NCBI GenBank assembly: GCA_001899445.1 | Contig: MPOA01000002.1 | Location: 124,001 to 188,000, forward strand | Length of the DNA: 64,000 bases | Direction of reading: 5' to 3' | Source: Candidatus Desulfopertinax cowenii | Lineage (GTDB): Bacteria; Bacillota; Desulfotomaculia; Desulfotomaculales; Desulforudaceae | Shown here: piece by piece, positions 17,004-27,115 of the stretch | Numbering within the stretch: position 1 is the first letter of the stretch | Layout of the letters: each line of letters opens with the position of its first letter | Notes under the pieces: generated by a model | What the model was told of the DNA's origin: nothing | What the model saw: the letters and a program-made list of their open reading frames with translations, nothing else | Databases searched by the model: none | Program-made: the position numbers and the translations under genes

Positions 17004-17630
17004 ATGCCCTTGCTGGTAATAGCAATTAACGGCAGCCCGCGGAAAGATGGAAACACGGCCCAGGTTTTGCAATCAGCCCTGGAGGAGGCCGCCGCGCTGG
17101 GGGCGGAAACCGCTTTCCTCCAGGTTTCCGACGGAATCAGGGAAGCGAAGATTCCGTATTGCGCCCACTGTTCCACTCCGTGCAAGGGCGTGTGTTATGA
17201 GGGCACCGCCCTGGCCGGGATGTTGGACCTTCTGGGCCGGGCGGATGGGGTGATCATGGGCAGTCCGGTTTATTTCGGAACGGTTACGGCCCCGCTCAAA
17301 GCGTTTTGGGACAAAACCCGCCGGTTGCGCAAGGAGTTTGCGCTTTTGAACGTGGTGGGTGGGGCGGTGGCCGTAGGCGGTTCCCGGTTCGGGGGACAGG
17401 AAACCACGGTGCGGGCGTTGCACGACATGATGCTCACCCAGGGTATGACCCTAATCGGGGACGGGCATCTGAGCGGAGATGTCGGACATCATGGTGTATG
17501 TGCCCAGCAGCCCGTTCAGGATGATCAGGAGGTTTATAAGCGGGTGCGCCTGCTGGTGCACCGGGTAGTTGAGGTCGCGCGGGCGACGGCTGAGCTTCGC
17601 CGGGCAAGTCGAACGGCCGCGCAGAGCTGA
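17004..17630 (+). CDS. NADPH-dependent FMN reductase-like flavoprotein
   Basis: Flavodoxin-fold oxidoreductase of 208 residues. INGSPRKDGNTAQVL (phosphate loop binding FMN) lies at the N-terminus, with IMGSPVYFGTVTAPLKAFWD (flavin ring contact) and GGAVAVGGSRFGGQETT after it. A cysteine group, YCAHCSTPCKGVCYEG, at about 53-68 is typical of the iron-sulfur flavoprotein (Isf) relatives, but the spacing differs from the classic Isf motif, so I do not claim a cluster. The C-terminal 30 residues are Arg/Ala-rich. A strong terminator follows. Confidence 0.87.
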   Translation: MPLLVIAINGSPRKDGNTAQVLQSALEEAAALGAETAFLQVSDGIREAKIPYCAHCSTPCKGVCYEGTALAGMLDLLGRADGVIMGSPVYFGTVTAPLKAFWDKTRRLRKEFALLNVVGGAVAVGGSRFGGQETTVRALHDMMLTQGMTLIGDGHLSGDVGHHGVCAQQPVQDDQEVYKRVRLLVHRVVEVARATAELRRASRTAAQS

Positions 17631-17636
17631 TTCGCT

Positions 17637-17666
17637 CCCCGGGTTCCAGCAGCCCGGGGTTTTTTG
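17637..17666 (+). terminator. Rho-independent terminator
   Basis: Perfect stem CCCCGGG (17637-17643) / CCCGGGG (17653-17659) followed by TTTTTTG. Confidence 0.88.
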
Positions 17667-17717
17667 TTCGGTGCCGGGGTTGTTGTCGGGCCCGGACGGT
17701 GCAAAGGGGGGAGGCGG

Positions 17718-18746
17718 GTGAGTAACAAGGCGGAACTGCGGTTCCGGACCGAGGACTGGGAGGCGAGAATGCTCTCGCCCTACGCCTGCCGGAGCGCCGA
17801 AAGCCGCGGTCGGGAGCGGCCGGAAGAGGAGTGCGCCGTGCGGACCGTCTTCCAGCGCGACCGCGACCGGATCATTCACTCCAAGAGTTTCCGGAGGTTA
17901 AAGCATAAGACCCAGGTGTTCATTATTCCGGAGGGCGACCATTTCCGCACCCGGCTCACCCACACCCTGGAAGTAGCGCAGATCGCCCGGACGATCGCCC
18001 GGGCGCTGCGGCTCAACGAGGACCTGACCGAGGCCATCGCCCTGGGACACGACCTGGGCCACACCCCTTTCGGGCACACCGGGGAAGCGGCGCTCAACGC
18101 GGTACATCCCGGGGGCTTCCGGCACAACGAACAGAGCCTGCGGGTGGTGGAGCGCCTGGAGGGCGGCCGGGGGTTGAACCTGACCTGGGAGGTGCGAGAC
18201 GGCATCCTGAACCACACCGGCCCGAGCCGGCCGGCAACGCTGGAGGGCCAGGTGGTACGGATCGCGGACCGGATTGCCTACATCAACCACGATATCGACG
18301 ACTCGCTGCGCGGCGGCGTGTTAACGTCGGACCGTCTGCCGCGAGACTGCCTCGAGGTGCTGGGACTCACCCATCGCGATCGGATTAATACCATGATTGT
18401 AGACCTAATTACCACTAGCCTGGAGCGGCCGGAGATTTCGCTTTCTCTGCGGGTCGGGGAGGCGATGAACCGGTTGCGCGATTTTCTCTTCGCCAACGTC
18501 TACGTCAGTTCCGAGGCTAAGCGGGAAGAGGGCAAGGCCCGGCACGTGGTCCAGTACCTTTATCGCTACTTCACTAAACACCCGAACGCCCTGCCGGCCG
18601 AGTACCGGCGCCGGGTGGAGGCGGACGGCGGGTCGCGGGCCCAGGTGGTGTGCGATTACATTGCCGGCATGACCGACCGCTACGCGGTCGCCGTTTTTCA
18701 GGATCTTTTTGTGCCGCAAGGTTTCCCGGTGCTCCGGGAACCTTAA
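17718..18746 (+). CDS. dgt: dGTPase-like HD phosphohydrolase
   Basis: Deoxyguanosinetriphosphate triphosphohydrolase-like protein (YqfG/Dgt2 branch), 342 residues. The N-terminus (SPYACRSAESRGRERPEEE) and RDRIIHSKSFRRLKHKTQVF are family hallmarks. Metal ligands are in TRLTHTLEVAQIARTIARAL, ALGHDLGHTPFGHTGE and DRIAYINHDIDD. GTG 17718 lies just behind GGGGGGAGGCGG. In Firmicutes this gene is often beside dnaG, as here. Confidence 0.93.
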   Translation: MSNKAELRFRTEDWEARMLSPYACRSAESRGRERPEEECAVRTVFQRDRDRIIHSKSFRRLKHKTQVFIIPEGDHFRTRLTHTLEVAQIARTIARALRLNEDLTEAIALGHDLGHTPFGHTGEAALNAVHPGGFRHNEQSLRVVERLEGGRGLNLTWEVRDGILNHTGPSRPATLEGQVVRIADRIAYINHDIDDSLRGGVLTSDRLPRDCLEVLGLTHRDRINTMIVDLITTSLERPEISLSLRVGEAMNRLRDFLFANVYVSSEAKREEGKARHVVQYLYRYFTKHPNALPAEYRRRVEADGGSRAQVVCDYIAGMTDRYAVAVFQDLFVPQGFPVLREP

Positions 18747-18819
18747 AAATTGTCGACATAGGGCAGGAAAATCAGATGGTTGCCGCGAATAAATCAGGTA
18801 GTGGGTTCCGGTTTGACGG

Positions 18820-20615
18820 GTGGTCTTTGTGGGCGGGTTGATTCCCGAAGCACTGGTGGAAGAGGTCTTCACCCGGGCGGACATCCTGGATGTGATTTCG
18901 GAGTACGTGCGCCTGGAGAAGAAGGGACGGCACTACCTGGGCCTGTGCCCGTTCCACCGGGAGAAGACGCCGTCATTCACGGTGACGCCCGAGCGGCAGA
19001 TGTTCTACTGTTTCGGCTGCGGGGTCGGAGGTAACGTCTTTAAGTTCTTGATGCTTAAAGAAAACCTTAGCTTCCCCGAAAGCGTGCGGTACCTGGCCAG
19101 CCGTGTGGGTGTGCATATCCCGGCGCATTCCCCGCCGCAGGATGCGAAGTACGAAAGGTATTACCAGGTCAACGAGTGGGCCCGGGATTTCTTTCGGCTC
19201 GAGCTCGAGCGAGGGAAAGAGGGGTACCTGGCCCGGGCGTACCTGGCCCGGCGCGGCATCACCCCAGAGATCAGGGAAGAATTTCAGCTGGGTTTCGCCT
19301 CACCCCGGTGGGACGCGCTGAAAACCTACCTGATGCGTAAGGGTTGCAGCCCCGAGGAACTGGTAACCCTGGGCCTGGTGAATCGGGGAGAAAGGGGAAC
19401 CTACTACGACCGCTTTCGCAACCGGGTTATCTTCCCGGTGTGGAACGCGTCGGGGCGGGTGATCGGATTCGGGGGACGGGTGCTGGACGATGGCCAGCCG
19501 AAGTACCTTAACTCCCCGGAGACGCCCGTTTTTCACAAGGGGCAGACGCTTTACGCCCTGCACCTGGCGCGGCAGGCGATTCGTAACGAGGGCTGTGCGG
19601 TGATCGTCGAGGGTTACCTGGACGCCATTGCGGCCCACCAGTACGGGCTCCGGAACACGGTGGCCTCGCTGGGAACCAGCCTGACGCGGGAACAGGGTCG
19701 GCTGTTAATGCGCTACACCATGGACGCCCTGATCGCCTACGACGCGGACACGGCCGGGATTGCGGCCACGATCAGGGGGCTTGACCTGCTCCAGGAGCTG
19801 GGTTGCCGGGTGAAAGTGGTCAGCCTGCCGAAAGGCCGAGATCCTGACGATTTTCTGCGGGAAGCGGGCGTGGCCGGCTGGACCCGCCTGGTGGCGAGGG
19901 CCGTGCCCCTGCTGGAGTATAAGTTGGCCAGCATCGGCGCTCAGACCGGGACGGCAACGGCGACCGAAAAACTGGCGGTGCTTCGGGAAGTTTTACCGAA
20001 TCTACGCGCCTTGTCGAGCGAGGTGGAGCGGGAAGAAGGTTTTCAGATCGCCGCCAGGGCCCTGGGAATAACCTGGGAAACAATACGCAGCGAATACCGC
20101 CGGTTTACAGCCCGTACCAAAGAAAATTGGGCAAAATCGGATAAAATTGCTAAAAAGATGCATAATATAGTTACTAAACCGTCCCAGGCCAGGGGAAAAG
20201 CCGAAACCGGGATACTGCAAATCATTCTCCAAAATCCCCTGTTGTTGGAGGCGGTCAGGAAGGAGTTAGGGGAAGCATTTTTCAAAGACGCCAGGTACCA
20301 GCGCATCTTCGAAGCCTGTCTGCGGCACTATAATAAACCTGGGTTTGCGCCGGCACTGCTGGCCAACTACCTGGAGGAAAGCGAACAAGAGGTATTCAAC
20401 GCTCTGATGGGACGGGAACTGGGCGACAAGAACCCGGAGCTTGAGCTTGGAGAATACATCAAGGCGATTACACGCCTAGATACCAGGGAAAGGATGAGGG
20501 AGCTCCTGAATGATGTCGCCGCGGCCGAGAAGGCGGGCGACCGGCAGCGGGTAGACCAGCTGATGCAGGAGATTCAAAAACTATCAAAAAGCACCCTGGA
20601 AAGGGGGGAGCAAGC

Positions 20616-20619
<4 letters not shown>
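18820..20619 (+). CDS. dnaG: DNA primase DnaG
   Basis: Primes lagging-strand synthesis. 599 residues if started at GTG 18820; GTG 18829 or TTG 18838 ([18 protein letters not shown]) are equally possible, and no clear ribosome site decides. The CHC2 zinc domain shows [13 protein letters not shown] and [16 protein letters not shown], the catalytic core has [20 protein letters not shown], and TOPRIM has [16 protein letters not shown] and [12 protein letters not shown] DnaB-binding helical domain lies at about 450-599. It overlaps rpoD by 4 bases. Confidence 0.96.
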
Positions 20620-21701
<1,082 letters not shown>

Positions 21702-21704
21702 CGC

Positions 21705-21740
21705 GAACGGTCTCACATTGACGGCGGGACCGTTCTTCGT
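21705..21740 (+). terminator. terminator after rpoD
   Basis: Perfect stem GAACGGTC (21705-21712) / GACCGTTC (21728-21735) followed by TTCGTT. The T-run is short. The stem shares bases with the tRNA promoter. Confidence 0.65.
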
Positions 21741-21746
21741 TATAAT
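21718..21746 (+). promoter_or_regulatory. sigma-A promoter for the tRNA pair
   Basis: TTGACG (21718-21723), 17-base spacer, TATAAT (21741-21746), starting about 15 bases before the first tRNA. Its -35 box lies in the loop, and its spacer in the stem, of the rpoD terminator. Confidence 0.7.
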
Positions 21747-21767
21747 TAACTTTGCGTAACTTGAAGG

Positions 21768-21843
21768 GGGCCCATAGCTCAACGGTCAGAGCATCCGGCT
21801 CATAACCGGCTGGTTCCAGGTTCGAATCCTGGTGGGCCCACCA
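21768..21843 (+). tRNA. tRNA with CAT anticodon (tRNA-Met, or tRNA-Ile2)
   Basis: Cloverleaf with acceptor GGGCCCA/TGGGCCC, D-arm AGCTCAACGGTCAGAGC, anticodon loop CTCATAA closed by CCGG/CCGG, T-loop GGTTCGAATCC, and encoded CCA. CAT could be elongator Met or the lysidine-modified Ile; sequence alone does not settle it. It is not an initiator by the acceptor pairing (G1-C72). Confidence 0.93.
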
Positions 21844-21879
21844 TTTTGAGATTCAAGCCGGTCGTCGGCCGGCAAGCGT

Positions 21880-21954
21880 GGGCGATTAGCTCAGGGGGAG
21901 AGCACCTGCCTTACAAGCAGGGGGCCGCTGGTTCAAATCCAGCATCGCCCACCA
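21880..21954 (+). tRNA. tRNA-Val (TAC)
   Basis: Acceptor GGGCGAT/ATCGCCC, D-arm AGCTCAGGGGGAGAGC, anticodon loop CTTACAA (anticodon TAC) closed by CCTGC/GCAGG, T-arm GCTGGTTCAAATCCAGC, encoded ACCA end. Confidence 0.95.
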
Positions 21955-22107
21955 GTACTTCATTCATTCTGCCGCGTACTCCTTCAATCATCTCATCAAC
22001 GTGCGAAGACCTCAACCTGATGAATACCTATGAATTTTTCTGGCGCAGGGATAAGGTCGCTTTTTTCGTCATGTGGAGAAGACTTTGTGGTAAATGAGGT
22101 GTGACGC

Positions 22108-22572
22108 ATGACCACTGTCTCCAACTATCCGACTTTCAGCATTCCCAGCTTGGAAAGCCTTCTCGAAACCGCGGCGGCGGGGAGTCCGGAAAGCATTGAC
22201 CGTACCTATCTTGCGGGAATAGTGGGTCTGACCCCCAAAAATGCCGACTTACTGCAGGCGGGGCTGGAAACGCTGGGCTTCGTCGGGCCGGACGGCGTCC
22301 TGACCGCGGACGGGCGCCTGGTGGTAAGCGGCGGAGACGGACGTGCTGCGGCTTTCGGCCGGGCGCTGGAGCGGGTTTATGCTGAGATGTTGGCAGTGCT
22401 CCTGGAAAACGAGGAGTTCAATCTTGATCAGGTGCACCGTTTCCTGGAACAGCGCACGAATTTAAGGCTGAGCGGTCGCCAGAAGGTGGCCGCCGTATTT
22501 AAGTACCTGCTCGTAAACAGCGACCGTGAAGACTGGAAAAAGAGGTTTAGTCAAAAGAAGTGCTTCGCCTAG
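22108..22572 (+). CDS. conserved hypothetical protein (helical, about 154 residues)
   Basis: No family recognised with certainty. It begins MTTVSNYPTFSIPSLESLLE and has an HTH-like middle (YLAGIVGLTPKNADLLQAGL, ETLGFVGPDGVLTADGRLVV), which resembles a winged-helix fold of DUF5343 type. The second half is helical (RALERVYAEMLAVLLENEEF). Start ATG 22108 follows AATGAGGTGTGACGC. No partner gene is adjacent. Confidence 0.65.
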   Translation: MTTVSNYPTFSIPSLESLLETAAAGSPESIDRTYLAGIVGLTPKNADLLQAGLETLGFVGPDGVLTADGRLVVSGGDGRAAAFGRALERVYAEMLAVLLENEEFNLDQVHRFLEQRTNLRLSGRQKVAAVFKYLLVNSDREDWKKRFSQKKCFA

Positions 22573-22724
22573 CGGTGTGGTAAGCGCTTAGTGAAAAGCT
22601 GAAACCGGTGCCGGCAGATGAAGGCGTAGTTGCCATTGCGCTTTGTGTCCGAAGCGCTGGCTGCATCGTGGATACAAGGCCGACCTTTAAGGAGCAGTTT
22701 TTCAAGGGTTTGAAATTGTAACGT

Positions 22725-22753
22725 TTGACAGCCCCTGGGCCGGCGGGTATAAT
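22725..22753 (+). promoter_or_regulatory. consensus sigma-A promoter of trmK
   Basis: TTGACA (22725-22730), 17-base spacer, TATAAT (22748-22753): both boxes match consensus fully. The short leader holds the small hairpin GGGGTAC...GTACCC (22774-22796). Confidence 0.8.
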
Positions 22754-22821
22754 CTGGATCAAAGACGGAGAAGGGGTACTCGGTTCGGGTACCCTTTCGT
22801 TGTCCGGGAGGTGCGGAGGCG

Positions 22822-23517
22822 GTGGAAGCCAGGCTTCCGGCGCGCCTGCAGGCCGTAGCTGATTACGTACCTCCGGGGAAGACGGTGGCCGACATTGGCA
22901 CCGACCACGCCCTACTGCCGGTCTACCTGGTCACCCGGGGGGTGTCCCCCCGGGTGATCGGGGTGGAGAAGGCGCCCGGCCCGCTGGAGGCTGCCCGGCG
23001 GGCGGTGGCCGCAAACGGCCTTGAGGGGCGCATCGGGGTCCGCGCCGGCGACGGCCTGCGGCCGCTGAAACCCGGCGAGGCCCGGGTGCTGGTGCTGGCC
23101 GGGATGGGGGGGCGGACCATCGCGAAGATCCTGGACGCGGCTCCGGCGATCGTCCGGGCGGCGGATACCCTGGTATTGCAGCCTCAGGAACCGGTGGTCC
23201 CGGCGCGCCGGTGGCTGTACGCCAACGGGTGGCGCATCGCCGACGAGAATCTGGTCGAGGAAACGGGACGGATCTACCTCGTCATCCGGGCGGTACACGA
23301 GCGGCCGGAGCCGGTGGATGACTTGCTGCTGGAGGTCGGGCCGGTGCTCGCGGCCAAAAAACACCCGTTGCTCGGCCGCTACCTTCACGGAATAGTGCAG
23401 CGCTACGAAAAAATACTGGCCGGTCTCAACCGGAGCGGCCGGAAGGACTTGGACGAACGCCGGGCAGCGGTCCGGGCTCGGCTGGAAAGACTGGAGGCGT
23501 TGCGAAAATGCCTGTAA
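22822..23517 (+). CDS. trmK: tRNA (adenine-22-N1)-methyltransferase TrmK
   Basis: SAM-dependent methylation of A22 in tRNA. It has 231 residues with a Rossmann fold: ADIGTDHALLPVYLVTRG (SAM loop), GVEKAPGPLEAARRAV, GDGLRPL and LAGMGGRTIAKIL (TrmK signature), plus LVLQPQEP and a C-terminal coiled coil. GTG 22822 behind GGGAGGTGCGGAGG. Overlaps the NIF3 gene by 10 bases, as trmK-yqfO do in Bacillus. Confidence 0.93.
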   Translation: MEARLPARLQAVADYVPPGKTVADIGTDHALLPVYLVTRGVSPRVIGVEKAPGPLEAARRAVAANGLEGRIGVRAGDGLRPLKPGEARVLVLAGMGGRTIAKILDAAPAIVRAADTLVLQPQEPVVPARRWLYANGWRIADENLVEETGRIYLVIRAVHERPEPVDDLLLEVGPVLAAKKHPLLGRYLHGIVQRYEKILAGLNRSGRKDLDERRAAVRARLERLEALRKCL

Positions 23518-24299
23518 AATGCCAGACCATTATCACTTTTGTGGAAGAGATGGCCCCCAAGGCCCTGGCCCTGGAGGGCGATAACACCGGGTGGCAGGTG
23601 GGCGATCCCGACAGCGAGATCGAGGCCGTCCTGCTGACCATGGACGTGGACGGCCCGGTGGTCGACGAGGCCCTGGAGATTAACGCGGGGTTGATCGTCG
23701 CCCACCACCCGCTGATCCACAAGCCTTTCCGGAGCCTCCGGCTGGACCTCCCCGCCGGGGCGCTATTAGCCCGGCTGGTCCGCGCCGGCCTCAACGTTTA
23801 TGCGGCGCACACCAACCTGGACGCCGCCGAGCGCGGCGTGAACGCCGTGTTGACCGAGCGGTTGGGGTTGACAGAGGTCAACATCCTCTCTGAAGAATCA
23901 GCAGTGTTCGGGCGCATCGGACGCCTGAAAGAGCCTATGTCGTTTACAGATTTTGTAGAATTGGTCAAAAAGGCTCTGGGCGTACCAATCGTTAGGGTAG
24001 GGGGACCACAGGGTCGTTTGATTTCCAAGATTGCTCTTTGCGGTGGTTCAGGAGGCGATTTCTGGCCGAAGGCGGCCTTCGCCGGCGCCGACGTGTACGT
24101 TACCGGTGACCTTAAATACCACACCGCGCGGGACATCCTCGCCGCCGGGATGAACTTCGTCGACCCGGGCCACTACCCGAGCGAGCGGATCATCCTGGAA
24201 CCGCTGGGCGACTACCTGGCCGAACGCTGCCGCGCTGCCGGTGCCGACGTGCGCATCGGCATCGCCCGGACGCACCAGGACCCATTTGTCAGCGTTTAG
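23508..24299 (+). CDS. NIF3-family metal-binding protein (YqfO-like)
   Basis: NIF3/DUF34 protein annotated in databases as GTP cyclohydrolase I type 2; true function unsettled. 263 residues, the short form without the inserted PII-like domain of Bacillus YqfO. Metal ligands are visible in LIVAHHPLIHKPF, NLDAAERGVN and the C-terminal DPGHYPSERIIL. ALEGDNTGWQVGDPDSEIEA is the characteristic N-terminus. Confidence 0.93.
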   Translation: MPVKCQTIITFVEEMAPKALALEGDNTGWQVGDPDSEIEAVLLTMDVDGPVVDEALEINAGLIVAHHPLIHKPFRSLRLDLPAGALLARLVRAGLNVYAAHTNLDAAERGVNAVLTERLGLTEVNILSEESAVFGRIGRLKEPMSFTDFVELVKKALGVPIVRVGGPQGRLISKIALCGGSGGDFWPKAAFAGADVYVTGDLKYHTARDILAAGMNFVDPGHYPSERIILEPLGDYLAERCRAAGADVRIGIARTHQDPFVSV

Positions 24300-24399
24300 A
24301 GCCTGAGGATTAAAGTTCCGGACCCTACGGCCGGGTGCGGTTAGAAACGACCGCTACGCGCCGGATGATGGTCCTAAACGGCGCAAGACGCAATATTTC

Positions 24400-24428
24400 T
24401 TGATTTTTTATATCCTGGATGCTATCAT
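24400..24428 (+). promoter_or_regulatory. promoter of rnpB
   Basis: TTGATT (24400-24405), 17-base spacer, TATCAT (24423-24428), six bases before the predicted RNA 5' end. Confidence 0.65.
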
Positions 24429-24434
24429 GAATAT

Positions 24435-24839
24435 GGTGAGTAAACCAGGTGATCGCGGATACTTGCAGGTGTCCGAGGAAAGTCCGAGCTCCGCAGGGCA
24501 GGGTGCTGGGTAATACCCAGTGGGGGCGACTCCAAGGAAAGTGCCACAGAAATGCAGACCGCCCAACACCCAAGCCAGTAGCCGGAGGTCCCTCCTTATT
24601 AAAAAGGCGATCTTATTCTACTGGGTTGAGTGTTGGGTAAGGGTGGAACGGTGCGGTAAGAGCGCACCAGCGGTCAGGCGACTGGCCGGCTAGGTAAACC
24701 CCACCCGGAGCAAGACCGAATAGGGGGACAATGGAGTGGCCCGCTCCGTCCCCGGGTAGGTCGCTAGAGGCGCCAGGGCAACCGGCGTCCCAGATAGATG
24801 ATCACCCACGACAGAACTCGGCTTACAGGTTTACTCACC
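24435..24839 (+). ncRNA. rnpB: RNase P RNA (class A)
   Basis: Catalytic RNA that trims tRNA 5' leaders. The ends pair as P1 (GGTGAGTAAACC at 24435-24446 with GGTTTACTCACC at 24828-24839). The universal core elements are present: CCGAGGAAAGTCCGAGCTC near the 5' side, GCCACAGAAATGCAGACCGCC, the P-domain strand GGTAAGGGTGGAACGGTGCG, and AGATAGATGATC...ACAGAACTCGGCTTACAG at the 3' side. About 405 nt, typical for ancestral type A. Both ends are accurate to a few bases. Confidence 0.96.
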
Positions 24840-24850
24840 GCAATTTATGG

Positions 24851-24880
24851 AAAGGCTTACTGGAAGGTGAGCCTTTTCTT
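24851..24880 (+). terminator. terminator after rnpB
   Basis: Stem AAAGGCTTAC / GTGAGCCTTT with a short GGAAG-type loop, followed by TTCTT. Confidence 0.65.
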
Positions 24881-24968
24881 ATGGTGAGAAAAGTCACCCT
24901 TAGTGGACGGTTATGGAAGGTGCCATAATGTCTTGGCGCCCAAATCCGGATCAGAGTCTTGAGAAGGT

Positions 24969-25634
24969 TTACCAAGCTTCAGGCCCACTGTTTCTTGAGG
25001 CCATGCGAATAGGTATCCCGTGCGCGTTCAGGATTTGCGACAGGGGGCGGCCGAAAATGAAAAACTCGTATTCCTTCCACAATCCCAATTCGGACCCGGC
25101 GTAGGCGCGTAGTGCCCGGTCTTTTCGGACCAGTTCAGCCAGCCTTGACAGGGTTTTTGATTTTTCCGTTTCCCGGGATAGGTTGTCTATCAGCTTCTTC
25201 ACCTCGTGGTAAGGACATTCCTGCTCGTGCGCTTCGATAAGTTCCAGCACCGGGTCCCCGGCATTGATGATGTCGGCACGCACGATGGTGTTATTGCCCA
25301 TGACCGACATAAGAGCGGCGGGATCCCAACATTTCAAAAGGCGACATTCTAGGAACCGGTGTTTGTAAATGGTACACGAAGAGTCTCGCTCGTCAAAAAA
25401 GCAGCAAGACCAATCCTGTTCTTTCCCGCGCACCTTGATCAATTCCCGGTCAGTCGGCCTCAGGGAATTAAGGTTGGGATCGAACACCAATTCACCTTTC
25501 CTGATGGTCACCAGGTGCTGATGCCCCACGTGTCCGGCCAGTAAAATGCTCTTGTCTTCGTGGTGGAGGGTCGGACCGCCTTTCCGGCAGCAGGTGCCAC
25601 AACGTACACAGCCATTCCTGTTAGTGTTTTGCAT
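24969..25634 (-). CDS. YkgJ-family cysteine-cluster protein
   Basis: About 221 residues from ATG 25634. The N-terminal NGCVRCGTCCRKGGPTLHHE and WSCCFFDERDSSCTIYKHRF with RLLKCW match the YkgJ (Fe-S or zinc-binding) cysteine pattern CxxCGxCC...C...CxIYxxRPxxCR. The middle has HEQECPYHEVKKL. The rest is helical with no known domain. The longer frame to 26087 overlaps the divergent PPC gene and has no support. Ribosome site AAAGGCAGA is modest. Function unknown. Confidence 0.78.
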   Translation of the reverse strand: MQNTNRNGCVRCGTCCRKGGPTLHHEDKSILLAGHVGHQHLVTIRKGELVFDPNLNSLRPTDRELIKVRGKEQDWSCCFFDERDSSCTIYKHRFLECRLLKCWDPAALMSVMGNNTIVRADIINAGDPVLELIEAHEQECPYHEVKKLIDNLSRETEKSKTLSRLAELVRKDRALRAYAGSELGLWKEYEFFIFGRPLSQILNAHGIPIRMASRNSGPEAW

Positions 25635-25830
25635 GATTCTGTCTGCCTTTCCACGCCGGTGTTGCATAACTCCTGTATACCCCAGAGCTGATTGTATCAC
25701 ATTTCGGACTGAGATTGCTGTACCTGCTCCGCCGCATCGGGGGATGAATCCGCTCTTAAAAAGGAATTGGGATTGCCGGGAACGAACTATTGGGGAAAAA
25801 CCTGAAGAACTGTTGAGGAGGGCGATACCA

Positions 25831-26274
25831 ATGAGGTATTCGGAAGCCGGCCTGGGCCGGGTTTTTGTTTGCCGCCTGGAAGACGGGGACCGTTTGCCGG
25901 ACACGATCGAGGACTTTGCCAGGGAACACGGGATCAAGGCGGCCATGGTGTTTTTCCTCGGCGGCGCCGAGCGGGATGGCAAAGTGGTGGTCGGGCCGGA
26001 AGACGGCGCGGCAAGCAAGCCCGTGCCCATGATCGAGCGGTTGCTGGGGGCAAGTGAGGCCCTGGGTGTCGGCACAATCTTTATCAATCAGGACAAGATC
26101 CCCAAACTCCATTTGCACTCCGCTTTTGGGCGTCAACGGGAAACCATCACCGGTTGCACCAGGGAGGGCATAGAGATCTGGCGCATCGGCGAGGTGATCA
26201 TCCTGGAACTCACCAATACTTCCGCCCAAAGAAGAATAAATCCTCAGACCGGTTTTGAACTCCTGGAGGTCTAA
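25831..26274 (+). CDS. PPC / DUF296 domain protein
   Basis: Small protein (147 residues) of the plants-and-prokaryotes conserved (PCC/PPC) family, a trimeric fold found alone in bacteria and with AT-hooks in plants. Motifs are RVFVCRLEDGDRLPDTIEDF, AREHGIKAAMVFFLGGAERD and KIPKLHLHSAFGRQRET (the histidine cluster that probably binds zinc). ATG 25831 follows GAGGAGG. Role unknown; it is divergent to the YkgJ-like gene. Confidence 0.88.
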   Translation: MRYSEAGLGRVFVCRLEDGDRLPDTIEDFAREHGIKAAMVFFLGGAERDGKVVVGPEDGAASKPVPMIERLLGASEALGVGTIFINQDKIPKLHLHSAFGRQRETITGCTREGIEIWRIGEVIILELTNTSAQRRINPQTGFELLEV

Positions 26275-26382
26275 TCCGCGCTTGGCAGGAATACCGCTGC
26301 GGCTTGTCAAAGCCATGGTTGTAACCGGTGGTGACCCCGCATCCCCCTGCTCTTGGTTTCCCTTTTGACCTTAAGTACCAGC

Positions 26383-26895
26383 TTATTTTCGCTTCTCCGT
26401 GGATTCCGCCGGGGAGCTTTCTTTATTCGTGCTGTCCGTTGCGGTCAGCCCGCGGATCAACCCGTCAGCTGCCTGTAACAGGTTAGTCAAATCCAGTTCG
26501 TCGCCCGCGGCGGCACGGCCCTTGGATGTGTTGGGGAAAGGGTTTTTCCCTTTTTGGATCGCGTCAATGATCAGTGCCAGTCCGCCAGCTATGATCTGGA
26601 TCATTTGCCCCGTGGTTTCCGCCAGAGCACAGTAGTACCTGATGGTGTCCAGTACCTGTTGAACATCGGCGGTGGTCTTGGGTGTTTTGGGTCTTTCGGC
26701 TGCTTTCTGCGTTGTCTGAATCGCCTTTTGCTGGGCTTCAAACTTCGCCAACCGGTCCACCACCCGGTCTAGGGTGGTAACCAAACGTGCGATCCGGTCT
26801 TTCTGCCAGCTGAGTTTACCCTCCAGTTTATCAACTTTGCCGACCAGTTTTTCCAACAAATCTGCTCTCTTGTCGATGGGTTCCAAAACGCACAC
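26383..26895 (-). CDS. hypothetical coiled-coil protein
   Basis: 170 residues from a GTG start at 26895 behind AAGGGAAG. Residues about 8-75 form a heptad-like helix (LLEKLVGKVDKLEGKLSWQK), followed by QMIQIIAGGLALIIDAIQKG, which could be a short membrane or amphipathic segment, and a polar Ser/Thr/Lys tail. No family recognised. The Lys/Gln-rich composition suggests a structural or anchoring role, but this is a guess. Confidence 0.55.
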   Translation of the reverse strand: MCVLEPIDKRADLLEKLVGKVDKLEGKLSWQKDRIARLVTTLDRVVDRLAKFEAQQKAIQTTQKAAERPKTPKTTADVQQVLDTIRYYCALAETTGQMIQIIAGGLALIIDAIQKGKNPFPNTSKGRAAAGDELDLTNLLQAADGLIRGLTATDSTNKESSPAESTEKRK

Positions 26896-27060
26896 TTCCC
26901 TTCATTGGAAATACCCAACCCCACGCGCTCAAGCCCTCCCGGGTTCACGCGTGCCTGCCGGCAGGATCGCCATTAAGCGGCCGGTCCGAGCAGTTGGTAT
27001 TTCCAGGTTATGAAAGTCTGCCAAGTCTTGTGCCTGGACGGACGGCCCGCGGTAACCAGT

Positions 27061-27086
27061 AAGGGCTACACGGGAGTGTAGCCCTC
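27061..27086 (-). terminator. hairpin downstream of the small membrane-protein gene
   Basis: Perfect 10-bp stem AGGGCTACAC/GTGTAGCCCT with a GGGA loop; on the minus strand it follows the 27116 stop and ends in CCCTTACTGG, so the T-run is poor. Confidence 0.5.
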
Positions 27087-27115
27087 CGGGAATGGAGTGT
27101 TCCACAGGCGAAGTT

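Noticed and set aside
21846-22097. 83-codon frame running through the tRNA-Val gene
   Set aside because: It contains most of the tRNA and the rest is composed of non-protein-like sequence; no ribosome site.
24449-24928. Small frames within rnpB
   Set aside because: They lie in the RNase P RNA, whose core and P1 pairing are clear.
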